A stretch of DNA of 64,000 nt from Dioscorea cayenensis subsp. rotundata (taxonomy: Eukaryota; Streptophyta; Magnoliopsida; Dioscoreales; Dioscoreaceae), in NCBI RefSeq assembly GCF_009730915.1, contig NC_052475.1:22502285-22566284 (forward strand). Direction: 5' to 3'. The notes beneath the pieces were generated by a model. It did not search any database, was not told the origin of the DNA, and saw only the letters and a list, made by a program, of their open reading frames with translations. This document shows positions 35,913 to 49,020 of this stretch, one piece after another. A program made the translations under genes and the position numbers. Numbering within the stretch: the stretch's first letter is position 1; every line of letters begins with the position of its first letter.

Positions 35913-36453
35913 CTTGTAGCATTGAATTCGAAAGTATTGTAATTTGCAGTCAGTAGATTCTTTTAGCTTTAGTTATGCTGTAGACAATGTTGATTATCAG
36001 GTAAACATATCAGCAGTGCCTCATTTTTTTTTAGTGGTATGAGGCAAATGCTTAATGTCATTAGGATCAATAGGAAAGAGAGGACTGAAGAGACTCATGC
36101 AGTAATGAAGCAACCATTTTTTGTCTCTCCTGCAGTTCTTGGGTGTGTCATTTTGTCTGGTCAATTAACATTTCTGTGATTCATTTTTAAAGCAAAAAAA
36201 TTAAAATAAACAAGATTAGAAGATAAAGACTAAAAGCACATTTAAATGTTGCATTTCAAGTTTAATAGCATATAAAGTTCGGATGCATGCATCAAACCAT
36301 CAAAGCCACTGTGATCCCAAATATAAACATCAATCACTCCAGTTCTCATTCCACAGCTCAATCAAATGCTTATCATAAAACATATAATGAGAACATCTTA
36401 AGCACTATTTGATCTTCTTTTCTCTACTTTTAGCACTCTAGTCTGGCAAACAC
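35913..36453. other. Convergent 3' flanks
   Basis: This lies between the ends of the ubiquitin protease (+) and SOUL (-) genes. It should hold both 3' UTRs. No other feature seen. Confidence 0.5.
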
Positions 36454-38034
36454 TTACATTGCAGAAGCATGAAGATCAAGTGTTATCCAGACCTCATTCA
36501 CTCTGCCAGAGAACTCAAATGGTGAATTATACTGTGCAACTGCATAAGCTTCAGATGGATCAATAGCAGAAGCCCAGTTGGAACCTGTGAGACTGGAAAG
36601 CAGAGCATCTGCTTGCTGTCCAATTGTATCATCAGACACAAAGCCACCAAATTGTCGCACAGCTAAAAATTTAGACTGCCATTTCTGCACATGAAGGCCT
36701 TCAGCAGGAGGAGGATTGGCCTGGTTCTTCTTTGGAACGTAAAAACTCACAACAAATGATGATTTACAGAAAGGTCCATCACTGGGTGAGATTTGGCTCA
36801 TCACTGGACCTGTCATTTCTATTGTTTCCCCATATTTATTCTTCCCTTGGATGTAATCAAATAACCTGAAAAACAGAAATATGGGGATACATAAGATACT
36901 GTCCATCCAGAAATATGGAGCAGTGTTTGGAAATAACACTATCAGAAACTTTTCTGCAGAAACAAATTTGAATATGCACATGCAAAGGCTTTTATAGGAC
37001 ACTCAAATTGAAGCTCTTAATTTATTCTGCATAGTAAATATTTTTTCCTGCACTTTGTACAGAAAAAAAATAATTATACAAAGCAATGAAGACTATTTCA
37101 GAGTGTTTTACAGTAGTGACTAAAGATTGAATTCTACAGAGCCTTCCCTGTAAATAACTGCATATTGATATATGCTATATTTCATTAATAAATTAAGGTC
37201 AACATTCATCACAAACATGGCTTATCTAGTGTTGAATTTTATATAAAAGCTGAAATACAAATGAACTTAGATACTAGCAGCTTTTATAGCAAGAAAATCA
37301 TTTATTATGTCATTTGTATCAGTTTAGATTAGTCTTGTAATAAGAGTCAAACCAATTAAGAATAAACCAAATTTCTCTTCTATATCAATCCATTCTCAGT
37401 GCCAACTTACAGACAAGCAAAGTTTTTTTCTTTAAAAATCTCATTGATGCAATTAAATTAATTATATAACCTTTTGTCAAGGTTTCTTAGTAGTGCTTTA
37501 GGAATAGCTGAAAAGAAAACTTAACGGGAATTGACCACACATCTAATCATTTTCAAAACAGTAAAAGAGAAATTTTTAGCAAACTTCAATCCAAATCTTT
37601 CACTATATATATATATATATATATATAATTGCAACCCTTTCATCCATTTCCAGAGAAATGAAGCTCCAGTTCACTATCACCACACTTCCCCAACTCATCC
37701 TAAACAAGCACTCCACACGAAACGCACACAAGATGCATGACGAAATGCGAAGCATGAAAAGCAAAAGAAATCGAATGTCTTACTGAAGAAATCCAGTCCG
37801 AGTGGCGTTCACCAAAGAGATATCGTCGATGAGGGAGGTGGACATCCAAACTGCGGAATTATACCGACGAATCTCATACCCGTCGCCCTCAGCGATCACA
37901 TCAAACTCCGCGCACTCGATCCTCTCGCAAGTCGGAGGGAAGATTCCCACGCCGGCCACCCCAACGGCGGCAACCAGCAGCGACGAGAGGGCGAAGACGG
38001 TGAGCAAACGCATGCCGTGCATTCTGAAACCCAA
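36454..38034 (-). CDS. SOUL haem-binding family protein, secreted (2 exons, 220 aa)
   Basis: On the minus strand exon 1 is 38034-37784 and exon 2 is 36865-36454, with a GT-AG intron and the frame kept. The N-terminus MGFRMHGMRLLTVFALSSLL is a likely signal peptide ending near residue 30. The mature part begins FPPTCERIECAEFDVI and carries the family strings YEIRRYNSAVW, IQGKNKYGETIEMTGPV, SPSDGPFC, VSFYVPKKNQ, LAVRQFGGFVSD and YNSPFEFSGRVNEVW. These match the plant HBP/SOUL group, which binds haem and porphyrins. The exact role here is unknown. The length is usual for the family. Met5 or Met8 could also be the start, with the signal peptide retained. Confidence 0.92.
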
Positions 38035-39691
38035 TATTACAACAAGACCAGAAGCAAATCCAGTGAACCCAAGACAAGACGGGGTTTAAAGGCCTCAAAA
38101 TATAATCGGATCTTAGATTACGGGTCGGTCTTTTGTAGATCCGGATCCGCTAATTTGCTAATTATACCTATTTTATCGCTTTACTGCAACTTTGGCGGAT
38201 TATGGATCTTAGTTGGGTTGCAAGATCCGATAATGGGATCCGATAAATTTGGGATTAGGTGATGGATATAGTTCCACGTGGCCTAAGATTGTGGATTGCA
38301 TGAATTGGGGTAAAGTTAGACGGAAAGGGGAAGAAAAGATAAGAATTTATGTGGAGGGAGTGATCTACGTGCAGAGATTATTCCATTTTATTCTATTTAT
38401 TTATTTATTTGCATGTGATGTTTTGATTTATATATATATATATATATATAGCACTTGTATCAGTGGAAATTGAGAGTTATTATTTTAAGGCCATACATAA
38501 CTCTGTAATAATTTAATTAGAATTTTTTTAGAATTTAATTATTTTAAATGTAGATTGAGTGTTAAAAAAATGTATTATTGAATAAATAATTGAAAATATG
38601 GAAGAGTGAATAATTCCATATATTTTTCCATGCGTTATTGATAAAAAAAACAATGATTAAAACTATAAATTATATTTCTAATTAGAGTCAAATTTATTTG
38701 AATAAATATAAATATAAAGTAATTTAATTCAATTAATTTAAAAAATATGTTTTCAAAAGATAATTAGTTTATATTCTAGAAAAAATCCATGTTTTTAAGT
38801 AAATAAAATATTAATTAATTAGATGTGTTTTTTTATAAATATTAATTAATTAGATGCGTTTTATTATAATATATATATATATATATATAGACTCTTTGGA
38901 GTAAAATAAAATAAGCTTTTTAACTCTGTGTCACCAAATCAGGGCGCATAGAATGAATGATTCTAACTCGTGCACATGCTTTAAGGATTAAAAAAAAAAA
39001 ACTATGGTATGTAAATATATAATCCTATTAAACTTTCTTACCTGACATCAACAATAAATGTTCTTAATTTGGTAAACTACTACATGCATAACCCTTGACC
39101 ATGGTGAACCATGAAGAAAAATGTTGAACGTTTAAAATTTGGATGCCATTTTCCTAAACATTCACATGTGCATGTCATTCCTTTTAAATCCCCACACACA
39201 CACACACACACACAAACTTTCTCATCAAAATGTAAGTTTCATCAACTTCAAAATTAATATTTCAAATACGTCTTTTCTCCGACCAATTTTACGTATTTAG
39301 TTCTTTTATCCTCACGAACTGCTGCCGAATCAATCTGGCGAGAACTGAAACCACTCTCTCAGTTTTTACTTTTAAGACAATATTTTAATTTATTTCATAA
39401 TATATTAATTTTGGAAAATGATTCAATCGACATAATCACATTATAAAATATAAAAATGACAAAATGGATTTTTTTTTTATTTTTCATAATTTTTTCAAAG
39501 AATTTAATATATTGATCGATTCATAGTTGCTGTCATTTCTCCATAAAGTTCATTCTCACCACCAAGAAAGAAGAGAATTTATAAATAATAATAATAATAA
39601 TAGCAATAATAGAAATAATAATAATATTATTAATATAATAAAAAGAAAACATATAAATCAGTAATAACGAGAATGCCACTCCGATCTACTC
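38035..39691. other. Intergenic spacer with simple repeats
   Basis: It holds the SOUL gene's upstream region at the left. (TA)n runs are at about 38429-38450 and 38870-38889, an (AC)n run at about 39194-39212, and an (AAT)n run near 39580-39600. The 3' flank of the DUF538 gene is at the right. No gene or TE seen. Confidence 0.5.
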
Positions 39692-40129
39692 CTAGTTCTT
39701 CGTCTCCTCCAACTCGAAAGCGGAAACGGGGAAGGATCGAGACAAACCCGTGGGAGTCTTGAACGTGATCTTATCTCCATCAGCGTCGTTGATGAAGATG
39801 TCGCAGAGCGAGACCCAGATCAGCATCTCCTTGCTCTTCACGCCGGAAACCCTCTTCATCCGCCTGTCCTCCAGGAACGCCGTTACCTCCGTCGCGTACG
39901 ACACCGGACGGCCGATCTTATCGAAGTCATGCTTCACCGATTTGGGTTGCCGGAGCCAAACGAACCCCGTCGCCTTGTTCCGCCCAACCTCTTCGAGATT
40001 GTTCAGAGGCAGCAGCCCCCGAGGGAGATGCATCTCTTCAAGGACCTCGATGCACTTCTTTTTGCAGAGATCCGCGCCGTGGTAGACCTCGGCGCCATCG
40101 CGGTTGCTCTCGATCAGCTGCGTCGCCAT
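39692..40129 (-). CDS. DUF538 family protein (145 aa, intronless)
   Basis: The single open frame has the DUF538 pattern: AEVYHGADLCKKKCIEVLEE, MHLPRGLLPL, GFVWLRQPKS, VSYATEVTAFLEDRRMKRVS, GVKSKEMLIWVSLCDIFIND and KITFKTPTGLSRSFPVSAFE. The protein covers nearly the whole domain and has no signal peptide, like the shorter cytosolic members. DUF538 proteins are plant-specific and some respond to stress or affect trichome or growth traits. Biochemical function is unsettled. The start ATG at 40129 is the first in the frame, and a plausible AT-rich promoter lies to its right. Confidence 0.92.
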   Translation of the reverse strand: MATQLIESNRDGAEVYHGADLCKKKCIEVLEEMHLPRGLLPLNNLEEVGRNKATGFVWLRQPKSVKHDFDKIGRPVSYATEVTAFLEDRRMKRVSGVKSKEMLIWVSLCDIFINDADGDKITFKTPTGLSRSFPVSAFELEETKN

Positions 40130-41460
40130 TGATGGTATGCAAACCCTAGAAAATTTTTGCGTGTTTCTCTTGAGGGTAGTGAAAAGCGATTGAGATTCGA
40201 AGCGGTTTTATAGAGGTCGAGATGATGTGAAATGACTGAAATACCCTCACGGGGGTCAAATCTTCGAGAATTAGGTTGGTGGCAAGGGAGGCATTAAATG
40301 CTAGCAATTAAATATGCCGACTAATTAAGAAAAATAAATAAACAAAAGAGATTTTTTATATTATTTAAAGGTATAACATAATAGGGAAATCTAGTTTATA
40401 TAATTCAAATAATTAAGAACCGTGGATAAGCATAACTATCTTTCGTCTCTCTTTCCGAATTATATAGTATATAGTGGAGTTTATCTCTAAAAAATCAGTC
40501 AATCTACCGTAACTTTATGCATCTTTATACTCATTTTATTCTTTGTTTTATCATTTGTTTATTTTTTTGTTTTGTTTTGTCATTTATTGATTTTATAAAA
40601 AAAATTAATAATAAAAAACACTAAATACTATAATATATAAATAAATAAATAAATTTAATTAATAAGAGAAAGGCCAAATCAGAGTAAGCCAGAAATTTGG
40701 TTTACATAAGTGATTAAGTGAATAAGAAAGGGGAGCTAAATGTATAGAAACAAAAGAAAAGTAATTAAAAGATAAAAATAAATAAATAAACCAGAGCAAG
40801 CCATGTAAAGCATTGATGATTGAATAATGAACGAAGAAATCCATTAAATAAAGATGTACAAGGTAGTTCACCTAATAGCTTCCATCTGTTCCAACTTAAT
40901 GAAATTAATGTTGTAAGGTCTGTGACGTCTGTCACATGAGATGTAGCCATTAGTTATGTTATAAAAAATTATAGTTTTTTGGTATAGACCTTTAGGGCTC
41001 TGTTCTTGGTTGACCTTAGCCCATATGAATTGCGCTTGTCCACAGAATAAGGTGGCATGGACTTAAGGGCCTTTAGATTCAAATTTTTATTTATTTTTTT
41101 TAAATGTAGTTTAAATTTATAAAATATACATTAAATAATTTAAAAAATCTCAATAAAAATATTACCAAATAAGTTAAAAAAATCAAGCTATAGAAAATGA
41201 CTGAGATACTAGGTTTGACCAAAAAAATGATATGGTTGGCAACTTAAATTCAAACTATATAAATGCCTAGATTTTAAAAATCATCAAAAACATTATAAAA
41301 CCCAATCTAGATTTCTAGAATCTTTAAATTTTTAAACCCAAATATCATAAAATATTATAAAAAAATTTTTCAAAAACCTAAATTCTAAATATTAAATTGT
41401 AAACTGCAAATACTAAATCCTAATCCTTAAACCTAAACAGTAAACCATAATTACAATTTG
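40130..41460. other. AT-rich upstream region and spacer
   Basis: This is the promoter side of the DUF538 gene, then AT-rich DNA without recognisable genes. Confidence 0.45.
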
Positions 41461-42185
41461 GGCTCGATTCGGTGCTTTGCAATGAAAGACTTTCCATGTG
41501 AAAGTCTTTCGCTGTAAAGTCTTTCACCTACAATTACTTTCCCTGCAAAGTAACAAAATAATCTTTGGTACGTATCATAAAAAATGTAATTGAAATGCAT
41601 ATAAAGTTAATTCCTTCGTTTGGTATGAATAGGTTTTTATGTAAAGTTTTATATACATTTTGCCCTTAATTACTCTAGTTAATAAAATTTAAAAAAAATA
41701 TATATATAAAAAGTTAAAATCCCATCACCAAACCCTTGTAACATAAAATGAATTCATTAAAACCATACAAAAAGCTAAAATCTAGTTAAAAAAGATATAA
41801 TTTTTTTAAAAAAAAATAAAAAATTAAAAAATATATAAAAAAATCTAATGAGTGATCTCTCTTGCCCTAGAGTTTTGGAAAAAAAAAAAAAACGAAAGGA
41901 GTTTTGCTCTAGGGTTTTTAAAATAAAAAAAATAATGATAAAAAAATTATTTAAATAAGGGTAGTATCAAAATTTCACTCGCTTAATATTTCACAGCCAT
42001 TGTGTAATCCTTTTCACACCCTCCCTCCTATGAATCATTTTCCCTAGTCAAAGGGAAAGTAATTACATGAAGACCGTTACTTTGCATTGCTCAAATTAAA
42101 ACCAAACATGTGAAAGTCTTTCACAACTTTAGTTTCCCTTGTAAAGTTATTACTTTTCCACATACCAAACACCCTCTTTAGGTTT
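41461..42185. mobile_element. Possible MITE-like element with imperfect inverted ends
   Basis: The ends share motifs in opposite orientation: AAAGACTTTCCATGTGAAAG and AATTACTTTCCCTGCAAAGT on the left, and the complements of GTGAAAGACTTTCACATGTTTGG and AATTACTTTCCCTTTG on the right. The interior is AT-rich and non-coding. The ends are too diverged to fix exact borders, and no target duplication was found. Confidence 0.4.
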
Positions 42186-44699
42186 AAAAATACGTTTCCG
42201 TTTTTTGATTTACAATTAAAGATTTAGATTTAAGGTTTAAATGATAAAGAGAAACTAATTTTTTTAAAAAAGAGCAGAGTGTATCTTGATCTGAGTAAAT
42301 TTTTGGGGAGGTACCCAAACTTTGACTTTGTATTTTTCGGTATCCCAACTTTGATTTAGATCAAAAGCAGTTTACCCAGGCTATGATTCTCTTTATAGCA
42401 AGTGAGCCACCCAAACAATTCGAGCCCATATGTCTTTGATGTGGAGGCGGTTTTTGCTACCTCGACCTTTCAAATCCAAGTGTATGCGCAAGTGTATCTA
42501 CCACATTAACAATAGAACCACATCACCCAAAAATCTTTGCCGATTCGACACTCAGTCATCTAAATGTTTTTCTCTATTCCTCTCCCTCTTCGTCATTGTC
42601 ACAGAGATTGGTTGAGAAGAGTAGCCGGAGATGGTGCACAACCATGACAAGGGAAAGAGCGGCGCGCTAGCATTGTCCATTTCATGGAGGGTGAGCAAGG
42701 TTGCGTTCTCCTACGGCGAGCAAGGTGGTTCGCAACAAGATGGATTTGTCCTTAAAGTCACCGACGAGGGATTGCTAGCAAGGGAGACAAAGGATTAGTT
42801 GGTGGGTCGTGTTATTTTTTCATTATATTTTTTTGGTACCTTGAGGGATTTTATTTTGTATTTTTTTTTGTGTAATTTTGATGATGGGTTTGCGGGGATG
42901 TGCATCAAGGGTTATGTGTTCAATTGTTCATGTTGTAGATGTGGTTGTTGTTTTCGATGAAGGTGTGCCTATATTGTCTATTGATTGCAATAAGTTTTTT
43001 TCTTTTTCGGTTGTATTAGCAACTCTGGTTGTGCCTATATTGTCTATACGTACATATCTTGATGGTTAGAGTTTGTGAAACATCTGCACTTCTACTTTGA
43101 TTAAATTGAAACACTCAAATTGGAGTTTCTATGCTAATAATAATGCAATTGTAGGTGGGACATGTGCAAACTTAAATTTTGGAAGCTACATCTGACTTTA
43201 CTGAAAGTATTGAATTTAAATCAATAAATCTATTGAATGTTGTCTTGAATTGCAAACTTAGTAAAAAGATGCCTGTAAAAAACAATGAAAGAGTCCAATT
43301 TTGTGAAAAGATGTTTCACATAACTTAGTGAAAGGATGCTGCAAAAGCAATGAGACTTAGTGAAACTGCAAACTTAGTGAAAAAGAATGCTTCACAAAAC
43401 CTGTGTAAAAATTGCAAAAAAGAAGTTTATATAATCTGCAGTGAGTGTATTACTATAGATAAACAGCTTCATATAAATTGACATATAAATAGTTGATGAA
43501 AGTATTGCTGCGTATAAACAACTTTGTAAAAGTTGGTAGTACAAGTCATTGCTTTACTAGAATTTTTGTAAGTTAATACATTGATGGTCAATGCTGTACA
43601 AAAATAGGCACTGGAGTTTAGTGCTTTACAAAATTTTCTACAAGTCAATTCAGGAAGACAGTGTTGTATAGACATAGGCATTGCATAACAATGCTTTACA
43701 AAAAAATGATGCCACTAAAATTTCAACTTGAAGTTATACTTAACAAAACAAAAAAAATAAAAATAAAAGGAGCCACAAGCATCTGTGTTACTTAAAGGGG
43801 TTTTTTGTAAACAACTGATGCACCGAGCATGGAGTTCCAACTCACGGGGCACCCAAACTTTTTGCTTTTTCGGCATTGCCCTAGTCAATGGATGATGATT
43901 TCGTAGGGATTTCTAATAACCTTTGAAAGCCTAAAAATACAAATAAATTCAGTCATTTTGTTTTTGCCTATCTAACATAATTGAAGACCTTTAATTTCCT
44001 GAGATGAATTCAATAATACGAATAACTTCAAGCACTAACCTGGGTTGCAGGAACCTGGTTTACTTGTGTATCACTTGCTGTAATCCCTCTTTGAGTTCCC
44101 ACCAATTTTGAAGTTGTCACATGTGTTATGGTTACCGGGATTGGTAAAAACTACAAATCAAAAGGGAATGATCCAGTCATCATCCTCAAGGAAAGGGAAT
44201 GATACAATCACCAAAATTTATTAGTATCAATCCTCACTGCTTTGAGTTGACATTATTAAGTCATTTTGGTGAGAGAAATTCATATCACTATTAGGAAAGG
44301 ATTCACTTTGTTCGGGGAATGAGTACGTATATTTTGGTAGGGAAGAAGTCAGCATAAGTTATTGACATGAACAACCTAAACTACAAATCAGAATGTGTGA
44401 AGTAAATACTTGTGGCACCTGATGGTGTGATGGTTGTTTGTTTGCTGCAGTCCCTTCAACAAGTGGGTAGAGTGTTGGGCTTCCTTTGTTTTCCCTAGTA
44501 GGCATGAGCATATAATTAAATTAAATTCACCATGAACTATTCCCAAACATATATAGCTAACACCAAAAAACTAAATGTGCATACCTACGCACTCCATGGA
44601 ATCTTTTTGTTATGCCCCTATGCCTTTGCATATGCCACATCTCATCTTCACTCCTGCTTACTTTTCCATTGTTGAACCCACTATTTTCACTTGACTCTT

Positions 44700-47300
44700 T
44701 CCTCCTCATCATGGTTTTCTGCCGCTTCCTCTTGTTTTTACCACGTGGTGGGATGATTGGACCTTGGCCCTCTTAGGCCATGAATCTCTATCATGGGTGG
44801 GACTCAGGATGTGCCTATATGTTTCCATGAAAGTGCTTACCAAATAACATGAGTGAAGGTAATTTTCGGGCTTTTCCTTATTATAGTACATGGTGACCTG
44901 AATGGCTACAAAGGGATACCACTAAGCTGCCATTTCAAGCAAGAGCATGTGCATTCAGACTTACTCACAACAAATTGGCCATCTGGGCCTACCACTTGGT
45001 ATTTATCTCACACGACCATGTAGTCTTTGTAGAACCGACTTAATTCTTTTGGATTTCTCAAGTTTCTTTACAATTAAGGGGCGGTGTAGGGATTGTCACT
45101 TTTTGCATTGCATCTCTCATTTTACGAATCTTCTTCATCAATTGTGTCCTTATTGTCTCATTCATTGTTATAATTCCCTTGGTCCTAGCTTCTAAGATGT
45201 AACTATTAAAAACTTCACACAAGTTGTTCAACAGAATATCACATTTGAACCTACTCTGGAAATGTGATCTACTCAATCTTTGCTTCAATTTTTTTCCATG
45301 TACTCAAATGCTCCCAAATTCATTCCTTTTTAGACCCTCTAGTGCTCTCGTCAAATGTAGAGGTGTAAGTTGCCCTAGCTACATGACCAAAGTCGGTTCT
45401 TAAGTGCTTTTGCCCCTAAATGTCTTCTTGAAATTGGTATGGATGTGCCTAACACAATATGCGTGCTCACACATAGGAAATAATTCAGCTATTGGGAGGG
45501 CATCGACCCCTATTGTTTGGCCAAGGTAAGTGATGTAAGGTCATTCAACCACCCACAGGCAGAACAACAAGATGGAGAGTTTTTGAGAAAGGAAAAAAAT
45601 AAAAAAATAAAAAAATCGGGAGATCCAAAGACACATCTGAGAACAAGTTAAAAATCAGAAGTTGCAACCACATATATAGATAAGACAAAGCATCCATAAA
45701 AAAAAAAATCAGAAGATTGATAGTTTTTTAGATACATTTAAATAAAAATTAAAAAACACAAGATGCAAAGACACATATAGAACAAGTTAAAAAATCAGAA
45801 GTTGCAACCACATATATAGATAAGACAAAGCATCCATATCGGAAGATTGATAGTTTTTAGATACATTTAAATAAAAAAATTAAAAAAACACAAGATGCAA
45901 AGACACATCTGAGAACAAGTTAAAAAAATCGGGAAGTTGCAACCACATATATAGATAAGACAAAAGCATCCATATCGAGAAGATTGAGAGTTTTTAGATA
46001 CATTTAAATAAAAAATTAAAAACACAAGATGCAAGCGAGATATCTGAGAACAAGTTAAAAATCGAAGTTGCAACCACATATATAGATAAGACAAAGCATA
46101 CATAAAAATTGCAAATTCAGAAGATTGAGAGTTTTTTAGATACATTTAAATAAAAATTAAAAATCACAAGATGCAAGCAGATATATATAACAAGTTAAAA
46201 TTCAGAAGTTGCAACCACATATATAGATAAGACAAAGCATCCATAAAAATTGCAAATTCAGAAGATTGAGAGTTTTTATTGAAAAAAACCAAAACACATA
46301 CATATGGAAAAAACCAAAACTAGGACAAAGCATCCAATTTTCCAAATCTATATATATAGAATGTATTAAAAACAGTGTATTAAAATCTGGAAGTTGGAGT
46401 AGAATGGATTTGTTTACCTTCTGCCTATCAGTCATGAATGCCCATTGGTGGCTGTCATTGATCATGAGGTCTTGAGCAAGTATTTTGTAGAAACCATGTC
46501 CGGTTTTCCTTGTTCTCCTTCTCGACAACGAGCCCATGCAATGGGGTAGATGCACGATCATTGCATCTATCCCAATTGCAGACAATAGCTGGCCTCCATA
46601 CAATCCTTTTAGGAAGCATCCATCTAATGACACCAATTTCCTGCAACCTACTAAGAAACCTGCTCTCAATGGAGCTAGGCATACATACATACTTTCGAAG
46701 ACCTCTTCATTACAGTTAATTATTATTGTTGAGCTCGGGTGTGTCCTCACTAATTCCAACTTGTAGTCATACAACCTGGCCATTTGTGATTCCTCATCAC
46801 CATCTATGATCCTTAAATCATATTAGAAAACATGGTAGAAGTTTAGATTTAGGTCCCACAAGTTGTATGGAGAAATATTAAAAAAAATTGCAATGTTCAA
46901 GATTTAGCACACCTTTGAGCAATACACTTGGCCCTGTAGGCTTTTCAATCAGTGATGTCTACTTCTTGATTAGTTTTTCACGACCTGCACAATACCGAGC
47001 AACTCTCCAGCTGGGAGTGCGCCCTAAATTGTTCAAGGTAATTCTTTCCTATCCACTCTGCACTAACATGTACATTATTATGATCTCTAAGCGCATTCAT
47101 GCTCTAGCACTCCGGACTTTATTTGCCTGTGTGCTTTGAGTACATCTACCATTGGTGATGCCCATAAGTAAAAGGACACCCTTTCTTGCAAAAAGCCTTG
47201 CATTTCTTCTTGGTGTTAGGCCTAAAGTTCATCACATACCTATTCTTAATCCCATAGGTTTTTCTGACCTCTTTAAATTGTTTGAAATCTACTGAATTTC
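44700..47300 (-). pseudogene. Degenerate MULE transposase
   Basis: In minus-strand order: 47.29-47.18 kb reads FKEVRKTYGIKNRYVMNFRP and C..FCKKGCPF (MuDR DNA-binding domain). 46.78-46.42 kb reads YDYKLELVRTHPSSTIIINC, AGFLVGCRKLVSLDGCFLKG, LYGGQLLSAIGID and MTDRQK (catalytic core with the first two Asp). 45.29-45.06 kb reads KCDILLNNLCEVFNSYILEA (third acidic residue). Near 44.95-44.89 kb a SWIM-like CTC...LKWQLSGIPL is broken by a stop or shift, and 44.87-44.72 kb reads YLHSCYLVSTFMETYRHIL. Between the core and the Glu-bearing part lies a minisatellite. Multiple frame breaks make it inactive. Confidence 0.8.
45625..46280. repeat. Minisatellite, five copies of about 138 bp, inside the MULE
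   Basis: The string GAAGTTGCAACCACATATAT followed by AGATAAGACAAAGCAT recurs at about 45658, 45798, 45934, 46066 and 46206. Copies are separated by GAAGATTGA.AGTTTTTAGATAC, AAATAAAAATTAAAA and CACAAGATGCAA. It sits between two coding parts of the transposase, where an intron would be. Confidence 0.88.
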
Positions 47301-48659
47301 ATTCCAATTTTAAAGTGTGGAGATTCTTCATGTCAACTTCATCGTTAAATTCAGAATACCTAGGTCTAGGGTGGGAGCTGTTCCTCTTCATGCGTGGAAG
47401 AGCGAGGTTGTAACTCCTCACGAACCAACATAGTCGGGATTACGCAACATCATCATCTCTCCATCATGTGTGGCTTTACCATCTAAATCACCATCTGCGG
47501 TGAGATCTACTCAGGTTTTGCCTTTGACTTCATCTTGATTCCTCACCAAAAACTATAGTACGAATCATGGAAATCATCATCCTCATCAACCTTTTTCCCC
47601 CTATCAGGTTCCCATGACTACGGTTTTCCTCCAAGTCGCATCATCTCGACCTCCTCTTCTTCCCTCAGGGTACATATTTTAATAGTGCGGGCCCAATAGT
47701 TTCACCTAATCCCACACCTTCATCATTGCAAACATCAACACCAATACCATGGTCGATGGCCTACCACGTGGGAAGATTAATGCAAACATACACCTTTTTA
47801 CTACAATCAACGAGACATTGACATTGTTAGGGGCATCTAAATCGGTTTTTGATCTCCTTATACCCTTTCTCACCACTTGTTGTATCTAACCACCAAAATG
47901 ATGACCCTTCAATATCTAAACAAAATTCCTTGGCCATACTTATTAGCTCTAGTTTGGAAATTTTGTCAGAACAACAATAGTCTATGTATCCAACGATGCC
48001 CTCTATTTCATCCAACTTGTAATGCAACCTTATCTTTGAATAGCTCGAGCATCGGCACTATTAACAAATGTAGTGAAAGTTAAAAGGAGATCACATACCA
48101 AGAGGCTATTTAATACAACTTCGAGTTTGCATCCACACATATGTCTAAAAGTCTATCATCAGTTGCAACCACAATTTACTTCAATCAATTAAAAACATAT
48201 AGCAATAATTAAAACACATACCAATAATTAAAATCTTATCTTGCACATATTTTTAATACAACTACAAACTGAACTTTGGTTGCGTGTTCTCCGAGTCAAG
48301 TGCAATGATTCTCTGCACTAAGGAGAGAAGTGGTCGAACCGAGGGCCGGGGCCTCTATCTCAATAGCAAGTCAAACGGTGACTCTTATTTGAACCATAAA
48401 CCTTGGTTCAAAATATCAAAGCAAGGTACATATATACTCCAGCGAGGGTTTTTGTTCAAGCCAATATTCAAACCAAACAAACAAGTTGCTACTGAACTTT
48501 CGTTATCTAGTTAACATTGATGGCATGATATAAACATTACACAATAAATAAACCCACCCAAATCAGTTCAGTTAATGAGTACACAAGAAAATTACATATC
48601 AAACAAGTTTACCAGTTAACTGAGTTATCTCAGATAACATTGCAAATTAAGCATCCACT

Positions 48660-49020
48660 GATTTAATAACAATGATAAGAGCTATCAATTGCACGTGAAC
48701 TCACAAATTAAATGGTAGACACTACACATGAGTAAAAAAAAGGAAGCAAAATATTTTAAGAAAGATACAAGTGCATTCAAACAAGTGCAATATCTATTAA
48801 TTTAATAAGAATGATAAGATCTATTAGTTGCATGTGAACTCACAAATTAAATGGGGGACCAAATTAAATGGGGGACACTGCATATGAGTAAAAAAATAGA
48901 AGCAAAATATTTTAAGAAAGATACAAGTTCATTTAAACAAGTGCAATATCTACTAATTTAATAAGAATGATAAGAGAATTCAAAGACACATTAACTTAAA
49001 AATTAAATGGGGATCCATAT
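48660..49020. repeat. Tandem repeat, about 135-155 bp, two to three copies
   Basis: The strings AATGATAAGA, GTGAACTCACAAATTAAATG, ATGAGTAAAAAAA, AGCAAAATATTTTAAGAAAG and AAACAAGTGCAATATCTA recur in order from 48670, 48810 and (partly) 48965. It lies in the left arm (5' side of the transposase) of the 7.5-kb MULE. Confidence 0.75.

Noticed and set aside
42600-43070. Possible captured host gene in the left part of the 7.5-kb MULE
   Set aside because: GC-richer and partly open, but I recognise no domain, so no gene call is made.
45625-46280. Regular repeats that could suggest a CRISPR-like array
   Set aside because: Units are about 138 bp, repeats and spacers are alike from copy to copy, and the locus is inside a plant transposon.
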